From Rathayibacter oskolensis (GTDB taxonomy: Bacteria > Actinomycetota > Actinomycetes > Actinomycetales > Microbacteriaceae), in contig NZ_FXBM01000003.1 in NCBI RefSeq assembly GCF_900177245.1, forward strand, positions 124,001 through 188,000: a stretch of 64,000 nucleotides of DNA, in the 5' to 3' direction. Every line of letters begins with the position of its first letter. Positions within the stretch are counted from its first letter, which is position 1. The notes beneath the pieces were generated by a model. It searched no databases. It was not told the DNA's origin and worked only from the letters and a program-made list of their open reading frames with translations. Position numbers and translations under genes: made by a program. Shown here in pieces: positions 17,530 to 26,078 of this stretch.

Positions 17530-17871
17530 TCAGCCCGCCGCTCCGGAGCCGCCGCCGACCGGGTTCGCGGCGACGACCGCGGCGACCAGTGCCAGCGCGG
17601 CCAGGGTGAGCGCGATCTCGCGGAGGAGCACCGGGCGCCGCGAGCGGACGCTCAGCAGCAGGTGGACGGCCGAGCCGCCTCCGAGGAGCGCCGACCAGAC
17701 GACCAGCCCCCAGCCGAGGACGCCGACGAGCGGCAGGAGCACCTCCGCACCGAGCGTCGCGGAGGCCATCCGCGGAGCGACTCCGAGGGCCACCGCTGCA
17801 CCGCTGGCGAGCACGAGGGCCGCCGCGGGCACGGTCACCGCTTCCGGATCGGGATCCGTGAATCGCTCCAC
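17530..17871 (-). CDS. Small membrane protein, paralogue of the upstream gene
   Basis: The 113-aa protein has about three hydrophobic helices and no recognised family. It is clearly related to the next gene upstream (18029-18364): both start with a polar ER-rich segment, share GW..VVWS/AV.(I/L)GG and SRRPV.L.E.AL, and end with a small-residue tail (NPVGGGSGAAG versus HPLWGSGSSVA). The GTG at 17871 is chosen because it aligns with the ATG of the paralogue. The pair lies on the minus strand, probably from a local duplication. Confidence 0.72.
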   Translation of the reverse strand: MERFTDPDPEAVTVPAAALVLASGAAVALGVAPRMASATLGAEVLLPLVGVLGWGLVVWSALLGGGSAVHLLLSVRSRRPVLLREIALTLAALALVAAVVAANPVGGGSGAAG

Positions 17872-18028
17872 GCCGGAACGGTAAGCCTCCGCACCGTCTG
17901 CGCGGCGAACACCGAGCATCCGGACGGAGAACACGCCCCCTCCCGGCGCCATCGATCCGTCACGAACGGCCCGTCAGAACGCCCGGGACGGGCCGTCTCC
18001 GACCGATCGATCGCCGCGGAGACCGGGG

Positions 18029-18364
18029 TCAGGCGACCGAGGAGCCGCTGCCCCAGAGCGGGTGCGTCGTCACCACGACGACGACGAGCGCCAGTGCGCC
18101 CGCGACGAGTGCCGCCTCCGCCAGCGAGACGGGGCGTCGCGACACCGCTCGCCCGAACAGCAGGGCCGCGTGCACTCCGCCGATGACCACGGCCCAGACC
18201 AGGACCGCCCAGCCCAGGAGCGAGCTGAGCATGTAGAGGGTCTCGGCGTCGTCGTTCAGGGGGCCGATCACGCCGGCGACCCCGAAGCACGCGGCCGAGA
18301 ACGCGGCCAGGGCGAAGGAGGCGGCCGGTCCCGCCGGAGAGGTGCGCTCGTCGACTCGCTCCAT
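18029..18364 (-). CDS. Small membrane protein, paralogue of the downstream gene
   Basis: This 111-aa protein has a short charged N-terminus (MERVDERTS), then hydrophobic helices near residues 13-33, 44-66 and 85-103. It has no recognised domain. It is a tandem paralogue of the product at 17530-17871, 157 bp downstream on the same strand. The arrangement with a third small membrane protein on the other strand (18444-18764) suggests a local group of membrane proteins. The function is unknown. Confidence 0.72.
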   Translation of the reverse strand: MERVDERTSPAGPAASFALAAFSAACFGVAGVIGPLNDDAETLYMLSSLLGWAVLVWAVVIGGVHAALLFGRAVSRRPVSLAEAALVAGALALVVVVVTTHPLWGSGSSVA

Positions 18365-18443
18365 GCTGCGAATCTAACCCCGGGACCGCCCCGCCGTCAC
18401 GAGACGACGACGGATGTTCATCCGCGCGCGGGAGCATGGCGCC

Positions 18444-18764
18444 GTGACGAGCCGATCGCTTCGAGGCCCAGCCGTGATCGTGTGCGCGGCGGCGATCGGG
18501 ATCCTGGGCCTCGCGATCGGTCTCGACGGCGTCCACTACGCCTGCAACGAGTCGGATCCGGCCTGGTGCACGGGCTTCCACGTGCCGTGGCCGGCTCTGC
18601 TCGTCGTCCTCGGCGCGACGGTCGCCCTGGCGGTCCTCGCCGCTGTCCGATGGCCGCGCGGGCTCCGCGGTCGGCGCTACGACCTGCTGATGCTCTTCCT
18701 GTTCGCGGGGTGCGTCACCGGCTGCGTCCTCGTGCTGCGCTCGACCTCGGAGTGGGTGTCCTGA
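18444..18764 (+). CDS. Small membrane protein with cysteine pairs
   Basis: The 106-aa product has three predicted membrane helices (about residues 8-28, 44-66, 78-96). A short loop between helices one and two contains HYACNESDPAWCTGF, where two cysteines could form a disulfide outside the membrane. The GTG at 18444 is preferred because GGAG lies nine bases upstream; an ATG at 18414 has no ribosome site. It is divergent from the paralogous pair. No family is recognised. Confidence 0.6.
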   Translation: MTSRSLRGPAVIVCAAAIGILGLAIGLDGVHYACNESDPAWCTGFHVPWPALLVVLGATVALAVLAAVRWPRGLRGRRYDLLMLFLFAGCVTGCVLVLRSTSEWVS

Positions 18765-18837
18765 TCCGCGACTGTTGACCACCGCCTCCTGCACTGCGAA
18801 GCTGGCGGGCTTCGCCACTCGACCCGAGGAGCAGACC

Positions 18838-19665
18838 ATGACCGACGAGTTCGTCGAGGCCAACCGCGCCAACTGGGATGCGCGAGTGGCCGACCACGTC
18901 ATCGCCTATGCAGCGGAGGCGTTCGCCGACGACCCCGCGGCGAACCACGTGCTCACCGACCTCGCGCTGATGGCTCCGCACCTCCCGAACGGATCGGTCG
19001 AGGGTCTCGATCTCGTCCATCTGCAGTGCCACATCGGCACCGACTCCCTCAGCTGGGCGCGCCTGGGCGCCCGCGTCACGGGTACCGACTTCTCGGCGGA
19101 GGCGATCGCGGCGGCCCGCAGGCTCGCCGAGCGCGCGGGCGTCGACATCGACTTCGTGCAGACGCTCAACGACGACGCGCCGGCCGTGCTCGCCCGGCGG
19201 TTCGACGTGGTGTTCACCAGCGTCGGAGTGCTGGCCTGGCTGGCCGACCTCGACGCGTGGGCGCGCGCCGTCCACGCGCTGCTGCGGCCGGGCGGGCTGT
19301 TCTTCCTCCGGGAGGGGCACCCGATGATGAGCGCTCTGGCCTACGACCGCGACGACGACCTGGTCGTGGTCGACGAGCCCTACTTCCCGACGGGTGCCCC
19401 CCTGCGCTCCGACGACGGCGCCACGTACGCGAGCGACACGGTGCTCGAGGAGCACGCGACCACCTACCAGTGGCCGCACTCGCTCGCCGAGATCCTCGGG
19501 GCCGTCCTCGGCGCGGGGCTCACGATCGTCGCCTTCGACGAGCACACGACCCTGCCGTGGAAGGCCCTCCCCTCGCTCGTCCCGACGGCCGACGGATTCG
19601 CGCTGCCGAGCGGCCGTGAGCGCCTCCCCCTGATGTTCTCTCTGGCGGCCCGCCGCCCGGAGTGA
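18838..19665 (+). CDS. SAM-dependent methyltransferase (class I)
   Basis: The 275-aa protein is a Rossmann-like methyltransferase. The SAM-binding motif is in LDLVHLQCHIGTDSLSWARLGARVTGTDFS (starting near residue 61; usually ...CGxGxxS...), followed by AAARRLAERAG and the later LLRPGGLFFLREGHP. A GAGGAG ribosome site supports the ATG at 18838. The variant LQCHIGTDS is typical of a small actinobacterial subgroup of uncharacterised enzymes. It stands alone and convergent to the large catabolic operon. Confidence 0.9.
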   Translation: MTDEFVEANRANWDARVADHVIAYAAEAFADDPAANHVLTDLALMAPHLPNGSVEGLDLVHLQCHIGTDSLSWARLGARVTGTDFSAEAIAAARRLAERAGVDIDFVQTLNDDAPAVLARRFDVVFTSVGVLAWLADLDAWARAVHALLRPGGLFFLREGHPMMSALAYDRDDDLVVVDEPYFPTGAPLRSDDGATYASDTVLEEHATTYQWPHSLAEILGAVLGAGLTIVAFDEHTTLPWKALPSLVPTADGFALPSGRERLPLMFSLAARRPE

Positions 19666-19723
19666 CACCGGCCGGGGCGCCGGCGGATCTCCCCCTCCCC
19701 GAGACCCCCGGCCGCCCCCGCCG

Positions 19724-20794
19724 TCATACCGATGAGACGAGCGGCGCGAGGATCCCCTCCGCGACGAGGACGTCGTCGGCCCGCTGGACGATCTCCACCA
19801 CCTCCACCGCCTCGGCGAGACCCACCCGGGGCTCCCCGCCGCCTCGGATCGCGTCGACCAGGTCGACGTAGACCTCGTCGCCGAGCCGACCCGGCGGCTC
19901 CAGCCCGTCGACGACCCTCCGCCCGTCGCGGGTCGTGACCACCACTCGGGTGCCGTCATCGGCGACCGCCGTGCCCGCGCTGCCGAAGACGGTGAACCGC
20001 GGGGGCGCTGCCCAGCTCCGCCGGAAGACCTCGACCGTGGCGGTGACCCCCGACCCGAAGCCCAGGTCGACGGCGATCCAGCTCTCCACCTCGTCGCCCG
20101 GCTCCACCCGAGCACGGGCCGTCACGCTCTCGACCGGCTCCTCGATCAGGCGGAGCACCTGGTCGAGCGGGTGGGGGCCGATGACGCGTGCGACACCGCC
20201 TCCCGCGGCACGGCGGTGCGCCCACTCGAGAGGCGTCGCGCCGACGTGCGGAGCGCCCGGCGTGCTCGTCAGGTACCTGCCCTGGTGGCTCCTCGCGGCC
20301 ACGACCCGCCACACCTCGCCGATCGCGCCGCCGCGGACGAGCCCGCGGAGCACCGCGTAGTCGGCCTCGAAGCGGCGCTGCTGGAACACGGCGAGGACGA
20401 GCCCGCGCTCCTCGGCTGTCCTCGTGAGGTCGACGGCCTCGGCGCTCGTGAGCGTGAACGGCTTGTCGACGAGCACGTGCTTCCCAGAGGCGAGCGCCGC
20501 TGCGGCGATCCGGTGATGGAGGTGGTGCGGAGTCGCGACGACGACCAGCTCGATCCCCGCGGCCGTCACCGCGTCCTCCCACCCGCGCACGACGTCGACC
20601 TGGTCCGGCAGCGCCGGGCCGACCCGTCCGCTCGCCGTCGCGACGAGCCTCAGCGCGAGGCCTCGATTCCTCAGCAGCGCGGGGAGGTGGTAGTGACCGC
20701 CGCTGTTGCCGGCACCGATCAGGGCGGTGGTGATCGGCGCGGTGGAGATCGGCGCCACGGCCGTCGGCGCCGTACCGATCCGAGCGGACGTCAT
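19724..20794 (-). CDS. Gfo/Idh/MocA-family oxidoreductase (last gene of catabolic operon)
   Basis: The 356-aa NAD(P)-dependent dehydrogenase is of the glucose-fructose oxidoreductase / inositol dehydrogenase family. The Rossmann motif is TALIGAGNSGGHYHLPAL, and the family lysine is in GKHVLVDKPFTLT. The first 24 residues form an odd Ile-Ser-Thr-Ala-Pro run before the fold begins. The ATG at 20794 overlaps the previous gene as ATGA. It likely oxidises a sugar or cyclitol hydroxyl. It is the terminal gene of the operon starting at 32334. Confidence 0.9.
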   Translation of the reverse strand: MTSARIGTAPTAVAPISTAPITTALIGAGNSGGHYHLPALLRNRGLALRLVATASGRVGPALPDQVDVVRGWEDAVTAAGIELVVVATPHHLHHRIAAAALASGKHVLVDKPFTLTSAEAVDLTRTAEERGLVLAVFQQRRFEADYAVLRGLVRGGAIGEVWRVVAARSHQGRYLTSTPGAPHVGATPLEWAHRRAAGGGVARVIGPHPLDQVLRLIEEPVESVTARARVEPGDEVESWIAVDLGFGSGVTATVEVFRRSWAAPPRFTVFGSAGTAVADDGTRVVVTTRDGRRVVDGLEPPGRLGDEVYVDLVDAIRGGGEPRVGLAEAVEVVEIVQRADDVLVAEGILAPLVSSV

Positions 20795-21831
20795 CCGCCG
20801 AGCGCCTCGGCGACCGCGACCGGCCGCCCCTCTCGCGCGGCCGACAGGTAGGCGGCCTCCATGATCCCCATCGTCTTGAGGTTGTCGCGACCGCTGTGCA
20901 GCGGCTCGCGGCCCTCGAGCACCGCCTCGGCGAACTCCCGGCCGCTGTACCCGTAGCTCCTGGCCATCCACGGGTCGCGGACGTCGTCGGCGAACGTCGC
21001 GCTGTCGGAGCCGTCGACCAGTTCGGCGTCGCCTCGCGCCTCCCCCTCCATCGGGTTCGTGCGCGCCACCGTGAACGAGCCGCGATCGGTGTCCACCCGG
21101 GCGTCCTGCCGCGGGAGGCCGAGGCTCTTCCACGAGGAGGTCATCCGCGCGACGGAACCGTCGTCGAACTCGATCGAGAGGGTGGTGAACTGCTCGCCCG
21201 CGATGTCCTCGTCGCGACCGCGGCGGGTCACCGCGCCGACCGAGACCGGAGCCGCGCCGGCGAGCCACTGCAGCCGGTCGATGAGGTGGACGCTGTAGAT
21301 CGCCATCTCGAGCCTGCGCTCGGTGGCGCGCCAGACGCCTCCTGTCTGCGGCCGGTTCTGGAAGCTGCGGGCCTCGAGGTACTCGATGCGCCCCGCACCG
21401 GGCTCGCGGAGCCTCCGCTCCAGCCACTGGTACTCGGGGAACCACCTGAAGTTCTGACTCACGGCGAGCACGACGCCGGCCTCCTCCGCCGCCCGGACGT
21501 AGCCGACGGCAGCGGCGCCCGTGGCGGCGAAGGGCTTCTCGATGAGCAGCGGGAGCGCCGCGGCGAGCGCCGGGTCGATGATCTCGTCGCGGACGGCGGG
21601 AGGAGTGAGGAGGACCAGCGCGTCCACCTCGCCCGAGGTGATCAGGGCGCCGGCATCGGTGAACCGACCGGCGATCCCGTAGCGATCGGCGAAGTCGACC
21701 AGGACCTCCTCGCGCGGATCGCACACCGCCGCCACCTCGATCACGTCGGAGGCGACGGACCGGTAGCCCGCGACGTGCTGGTGCGCCACCCACCCCGCCC
21801 CGATCAGTCCCACTCGCAGTCGCGCGGTCAT
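20791..21831 (-). CDS. Gfo/Idh/MocA-family oxidoreductase
   Basis: This second dehydrogenase of the same family (346 aa) has RVGLIGAGWVAHQHVAGY (NAD(P) binding), the EKPFAATG lysine motif and a C-terminal substrate domain containing SVHLIDRLQWLAG. It is only distantly similar to the next gene, so the two probably act on different intermediates of one pathway. It has four-base overlaps on both sides (ATGA at 21828-21831 and 20791-20794). Confidence 0.92.
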   Translation of the reverse strand: MTARLRVGLIGAGWVAHQHVAGYRSVASDVIEVAAVCDPREEVLVDFADRYGIAGRFTDAGALITSGEVDALVLLTPPAVRDEIIDPALAAALPLLIEKPFAATGAAAVGYVRAAEEAGVVLAVSQNFRWFPEYQWLERRLREPGAGRIEYLEARSFQNRPQTGGVWRATERRLEMAIYSVHLIDRLQWLAGAAPVSVGAVTRRGRDEDIAGEQFTTLSIEFDDGSVARMTSSWKSLGLPRQDARVDTDRGSFTVARTNPMEGEARGDAELVDGSDSATFADDVRDPWMARSYGYSGREFAEAVLEGREPLHSGRDNLKTMGIMEAAYLSAAREGRPVAVAEALGG

Positions 21832-22703
21832 GGCGTCGTCCTCTCCAGTCGGTACCACTGCGTCGCGGTGCCGCCCAGCACCCGGTCGAGGTCGGAGCCG
21901 CTCACGAGCGCCTCGAGGACGCCGACCTGATCGCGCCAGGCGGTCGCATACGGAGCACGCAGCTCGACCACGGGCCAGTTGCTGCCGACCATGGCGCGGT
22001 CGGGTCCGAACGCGTCGAGTGCCAGCTCGAAGGCGCGCCGCACGAAGGCGACGTCCCACGACGGCAGGGCGTCGAGCACGGCCACTCCGACCGAGAGCTT
22101 GATCGCGACCTGCTCACCGGCCGCGAGCTCGCCGATCGCCGCCGCCCAGGCCTCCCAACGGCCGTCGACCGGGGGAGCGGCGAGGTGGTCGACGACGATC
22201 CGGAGCTCGGGCAGCGCCCGCTGGAGCTTCGCGACCGACGCCCGCTGCTGGGGGGTGATCGGGACCACGTCCCAGGCGAGCCCCCTCGCGGCGATCTCGC
22301 GGAAGAGCGCGAGCGACTCCGGCGAGAGCAGCCAGTCGAGATCCCCGCGCCCGATCAGGCATCTGACGCCCGCCAGCCGCTCGGCCACCCCCCGGTCCTC
22401 GGCTCGGAGGCTCAGCTCCTCGAGGTGCCGCCGGGCCGCCACCGGCTCGTTCAGCGGCAGCCAGGCGACGACACCGGCGATTCCGGAGTCGGCTGCGGCG
22501 TAGGCGAGCAGTCTCTCGTTCTCGTCGGCGGCGTCGACCGACTGCATCAGGACGCTCCCGTCGACTCCCGCGTCGGAACGGAGGGCGCGGAACTCCTCGC
22601 CCTCGAAGGCGCGGCGCAGGTTCGCGTCGTCGTCCGGCCGCCAGCCCTGATCCGCGATCGCGGACGCCGGCCACAGGTGGTGGTGCGCGTCGATCACGCT
22701 CAC
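21828..22703 (-). CDS. Amidohydrolase_2 family hydrolase, sugar-lactonase type
   Basis: The 291-aa TIM-barrel metal hydrolase resembles L-fuconolactonase / L-rhamnonolactonase. The metal motif DAHHHLWP is at residues 5-12, LRIVVDHLAAPP provides a later histidine, and the C-terminal MVGSNWPVVEL holds the usual SDWP-like active-site segment (here SNWP, with Asn where Asp is normal). A lactonase would open the lactone formed by a Gfo/Idh dehydrogenase, and two such genes follow. GTG at 22703 with GTGA overlap. Confidence 0.88.
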   Translation of the reverse strand: MSVIDAHHHLWPASAIADQGWRPDDDANLRRAFEGEEFRALRSDAGVDGSVLMQSVDAADENERLLAYAAADSGIAGVVAWLPLNEPVAARRHLEELSLRAEDRGVAERLAGVRCLIGRGDLDWLLSPESLALFREIAARGLAWDVVPITPQQRASVAKLQRALPELRIVVDHLAAPPVDGRWEAWAAAIGELAAGEQVAIKLSVGVAVLDALPSWDVAFVRRAFELALDAFGPDRAMVGSNWPVVELRAPYATAWRDQVGVLEALVSGSDLDRVLGGTATQWYRLERTTP

Positions 22704-23482
22704 GGCCGCTCCTCCTGACCGAAGCTCGGCGGGCGCTTCTCGAGGAAGGCGGCGACGCCCTCCCGGAAGTCCGCACCGCCGTAGACCTCTCGGTACACGT
22801 CGTCGACGTCGAGCTCCAGCAACCGCTGGTCGATGCGCCGCTCCATCTCCTTGAACGAGCGGAGGCTCGCCGGCGAGCAGGATCGGACGGCGGTCAGGAT
22901 CTCGGTCAGCCGCTCCTCCAGGGGTCCGCTGTCGAGGACCGCGGTGGTGAAGCCCGCCGCGGCGGCCTCGTCCGCGTCGAGGAGCCGCCCGGTGAGCAGC
23001 ATCTCCGCCGTCCGGCGCCGTCCGAAGCAGGCCTGCAGGCGAGCGAGCGACGACGCCGAGAGGGTGTTGCCGACGGTCCGCGCGATCGGGGTGCCGAAGC
23101 GGGCGTCGGGGGTGCAGAGCACGAGGTCGCTGATCGCCGCCAGCACGAGGCCCCCTCCCACGCACGCCCCCTCGACCACCGACACGACGGGGATGCGCAG
23201 GTCGAGCAGCGCGGTCTGCACCCGGCGCATCCGCGCCTCGTACAGCACTCCCGCCTCGCCTCCGTCGATGTCGGCGAGGTGACGGATGTCGGTGCCTCCT
23301 GCGAAGGCGCCTCCCGCTCCGCGGAGGACCAGCGCGCGCACGGAGGCGTCGACGGCGAGGCGACCCAGCTCCTCCTCCAGCGCGTCGTACATCGGGTAGT
23401 CGATCGCGTTGCGCCGCTCCGGCTGCGACAGGGTCAGCGTGACGACGTCCAGGTCGCGGTCGACGATGACGCGGCCGGTCAC
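22700..23482 (-). CDS. Enoyl-CoA hydratase/isomerase family protein (atypical active site)
   Basis: The crotonase-fold protein of 260 aa binds a CoA thioester. The first oxyanion segment is GGAFAGGTDIRHLAD and the second is GACVGGGLVLAA. In classical hydratases a catalytic Glu follows GGGC and another is in FGQPE; here these positions read Val (GGGLVL) and Ile (FGTPIA). It may therefore be an isomerase, lyase or other crotonase rather than a hydratase. GTG at 23482 overlaps the CoA-transferase stop as GTGA, and the two probably work on the same CoA ester. Confidence 0.88.
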   Translation of the reverse strand: MTGRVIVDRDLDVVTLTLSQPERRNAIDYPMYDALEEELGRLAVDASVRALVLRGAGGAFAGGTDIRHLADIDGGEAGVLYEARMRRVQTALLDLRIPVVSVVEGACVGGGLVLAAISDLVLCTPDARFGTPIARTVGNTLSASSLARLQACFGRRRTAEMLLTGRLLDADEAAAAGFTTAVLDSGPLEERLTEILTAVRSCSPASLRSFKEMERRIDQRLLELDVDDVYREVYGGADFREGVAAFLEKRPPSFGQEERP

Positions 23483-24657
23483 CGGTGCGCCCCGTGGTCG
23501 GCTCCCGACTCCGCTCGCGCCGGCAGGACCTCGTCCTGGTGCTCCGCGAGCAGCGGCGGGTGCCGGTAGGTGCGCGCAGGCGTGACGCTGAACTTCACCG
23601 GGAAGCCGAGCGTCTTGACCTCCCCTTCGACGGGGTGCGGGATGGTCTGGACCATCTCGCGGTACTGCGTGTGCGGGTCGTCGATCATCTGCGCGTAGTC
23701 GAGGATCGGTCCCGCCGGGACCCCTCCTGCGAGCAGCCGGTCGACCCAGCGGTCGGTGTCGTCGGCGGCGAACTCGCCCTCGAGGATCTCGGCCAGCTCG
23801 GCCCGGTTGCGCATCCGCAGCGGGTTGGTGGCGAAGCGCTCGTCGTGCTCGAGGTCGGGTCGCTCGAGCGCGGCGCAGAGGAAGCCCCAGAGGCGCTGGT
23901 TGTTGGCGCCGACCGTCATGTAGCCGTCCCGGGTCTTGAAGGCCTGGTACGGAGCCGACATGCGGTGGGAGGAGCCGGTCGCCTTCGGCACGGTGCCGCT
24001 GGCCCAGTACTCCGTCGCCTCCCAGACCGAGAGGGCGATCGCCGACTCGAAGAGGGAGGTCTCGAGGCGCTGACCCTCCCCCGTGCGCAGCTTGTAGACG
24101 TACGCGGCGAGGATGCCGTAGACCGAGAAGAGGCCCGAGCCGAGGTCGGCGACGGGCACTCCCGCCTTGACCGGCGCGCCCCCCGGGGTCCCCGTCACGC
24201 TCATCACTCCGGCCATGCCCTGGGCGATGAGGTCGTAGCCGGGCCGCTGCGCATACGGGCCGGAGTGGCCGAACCCCGAGATGCTGGCGTAGATGAGCCC
24301 CGGGTTCACGCGCTTCAGCGTCTCGTAGTCGATGCCGAGCCGCTCGGTCACTCCGGGCCGGTAGTTCTCGATCAGCAGGTCGGCCGACTCGACGAGCGTG
24401 ATCAGATCCTGCCGGCCCTGCTCGGAGCGCAGATCGAGCACGACGCTGCGCTTGTTGCGGTTGAGGGCGAAGAACGCCGGGCCGTCGTCCCCCTTGCCCG
24501 AGCGGCCCCAGGAGTGCCGCGTCTGGTCGCCGCCACCGGGTGGCTCGACCTTGATCACGTCCGCGCCGAGGTCGGCGAGGAGCATCGTCGTGAAGGGACC
24601 CGCCATGACCTGCGTGAGGTCGATGACGCGCATCCCTTCGAGGGCCTGTGGCTGCAT
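23479..24657 (-). CDS. CaiB/BaiF family III CoA-transferase
   Basis: A 392-aa CoA-transferase of family III, which moves CoA between carboxylic acids through an enzyme-bound anhydride. The N-terminus EGMRVIDLTQVMAGPFTTMLLADLGADVIKVE is typical. The catalytic aspartate is Asp 171 in GVPVADLGSG. It is 72 bp downstream of the binding-protein gene and is coupled to the crotonase. In this operon it would activate an acid formed by the aldehyde dehydrogenase; that is inferred from context. Confidence 0.93.
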   Translation of the reverse strand: MQPQALEGMRVIDLTQVMAGPFTTMLLADLGADVIKVEPPGGGDQTRHSWGRSGKGDDGPAFFALNRNKRSVVLDLRSEQGRQDLITLVESADLLIENYRPGVTERLGIDYETLKRVNPGLIYASISGFGHSGPYAQRPGYDLIAQGMAGVMSVTGTPGGAPVKAGVPVADLGSGLFSVYGILAAYVYKLRTGEGQRLETSLFESAIALSVWEATEYWASGTVPKATGSSHRMSAPYQAFKTRDGYMTVGANNQRLWGFLCAALERPDLEHDERFATNPLRMRNRAELAEILEGEFAADDTDRWVDRLLAGGVPAGPILDYAQMIDDPHTQYREMVQTIPHPVEGEVKTLGFPVKFSVTPARTYRHPPLLAEHQDEVLPARAESGADHGAHR

Positions 24658-24729
24658 GACTCGGTGTCCTTCGTTCGTGGGAGTGGCGGGCGGAGGTGAG
24701 ACGGGGCCGGCGGGCCCCGCCCCACGTCG

Positions 24730-26040
24730 TCACCCGAGCAGGCCTTCGGCCTCCTGCACGAACTGCTCCGCGGCCTCCTCGGCCGAGAGTTCGCCGAAGG
24801 AGACCTGCTGGTAGTAGCGCGTCAGGTTCTGCTGGAAGATGCTCGCGTAGCCCTTGCCGTAGACCGCGGGCGGCACGTCCTGAGCGGCGACCTGGGCGTA
24901 GAGCTCCAGCTCCGCCTTCTTCGCGGGGGAGGTCGCCGGGTCGTCGACGATCAGCTCCAGGTTCTCGGTGTTGACGGTGGCGCCGTTGTCCGAGGCGTAG
25001 GCGACCGCCGCATCCGGGTCGTTGACGAAGAAGTCGATGAAGGAGGCGGCCGTGGCGACGTTCTCGCAGTTGGCCGAGATCGAGAGGCCCGACACCCAGA
25101 AGGCGTTGCCGTAGCCGTCGGGTCCCGCGGGGAGCGGGAACGCCTGCAGCACGTTGCCGGGTGCGGCGACGTCGATCGTGGCCTGCGCGGTCCCGAGACC
25201 GTTCGCCGGCCAGAACACGGTCGCCTGACCGCCGGAGCTGAACGGGAGCTGCTCCAGCGGGAGCCCGGTCTGCTCGGAGGCGATCTCGGGCGAGACCGCG
25301 GCACCCGACTCCTGGAGCGCGTTCGCGTACTCCCAGAACTCGACCAGGTCCTCGGCCTCGAAGCCGAGACCGCCGTCCTCGTAGAGGTCGGTGCCGTGGC
25401 TGCGCAGCCACGCCTCGAGGACGTCCTGCTGATTGCCGATGATGCCCATCGCGGGCGAGCCGGTCCCCGCCGCGAGGTCGTTCGCCCAGTCGGCGACCCA
25501 CTCCCAGTCGTAGCCCTCCTCGGGCAGGTCGAGTCCCTGGGCCTGGACGAGGGTGGTGTTCACGAGCATGGAGCCGAAGGCGGCGCCGTAGGGGATCATG
25601 TAGAGCTTGCCGTCGCTCCCGCGACCGCTCTCGACGACGCTCTCCGGGATGTTCGAGACGTCGATGGCTCCGGAGTCGACGAGGTCGTCGAGGGGCATCA
25701 GGGCTCCGCGGTCGCTGAAGTCGGCCATGGTGCGGTTCTGCATCTGGGGGACGCACGGCATGTTCTTGCCGGCGGCCTGGACGGTCGCCTGCTCGAAGTA
25801 GGCGGCGAACTCGGCGGTCGTTCCCTGCACCGTGACCTCGGGGTTCGCCTCCTGGTAGAGGTCGATGACCGCCTGGGTCCTGTCGTTGCGGGCCGGGCCG
25901 CCCCACCAGGCGTACTGGATGTCGCCGGCGACCTCTCCGTCGGTGGCGGCGGGCTCGGTGCCACCGGCCTGGCAGGCCGTGAGGCCGAGCATCGCGGTGA
26001 GTGCCAGCGACGCCATCGTCAGCGAGCGTGATCTCTTCAT
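24730..26040 (-). CDS. Sugar-binding lipoprotein of ABC importer
   Basis: The 436-aa family 1 solute-binding protein has a lipoprotein signal (MKRSRSLTMASLALTAMLG, lipobox LTAC near residue 24). AAGGAGA precedes the ATG at 26040. The mature part begins with IQYAWWGGPARNDRTQAVIDL, typical of CUT1 binding proteins. In this operon it follows the two permeases instead of preceding them. It would bring the operon's substrate, probably a sugar or sugar derivative, to the membrane complex. Confidence 0.93.
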   Translation of the reverse strand: MKRSRSLTMASLALTAMLGLTACQAGGTEPAATDGEVAGDIQYAWWGGPARNDRTQAVIDLYQEANPEVTVQGTTAEFAAYFEQATVQAAGKNMPCVPQMQNRTMADFSDRGALMPLDDLVDSGAIDVSNIPESVVESGRGSDGKLYMIPYGAAFGSMLVNTTLVQAQGLDLPEEGYDWEWVADWANDLAAGTGSPAMGIIGNQQDVLEAWLRSHGTDLYEDGGLGFEAEDLVEFWEYANALQESGAAVSPEIASEQTGLPLEQLPFSSGGQATVFWPANGLGTAQATIDVAAPGNVLQAFPLPAGPDGYGNAFWVSGLSISANCENVATAASFIDFFVNDPDAAVAYASDNGATVNTENLELIVDDPATSPAKKAELELYAQVAAQDVPPAVYGKGYASIFQQNLTRYYQQVSFGELSAEEAAEQFVQEAEGLLG

Positions 26041-26078
26041 GTCGATCTCCTTGTGAATGGGGGTGCTGTGGTGGTGCG

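Noticed and set aside
24658-24729. Possible operon break between the binding protein and CoA-transferase
   Set aside because: The 72-bp gap has no clear hairpin or promoter, so I keep the genes on both sides in one operon.
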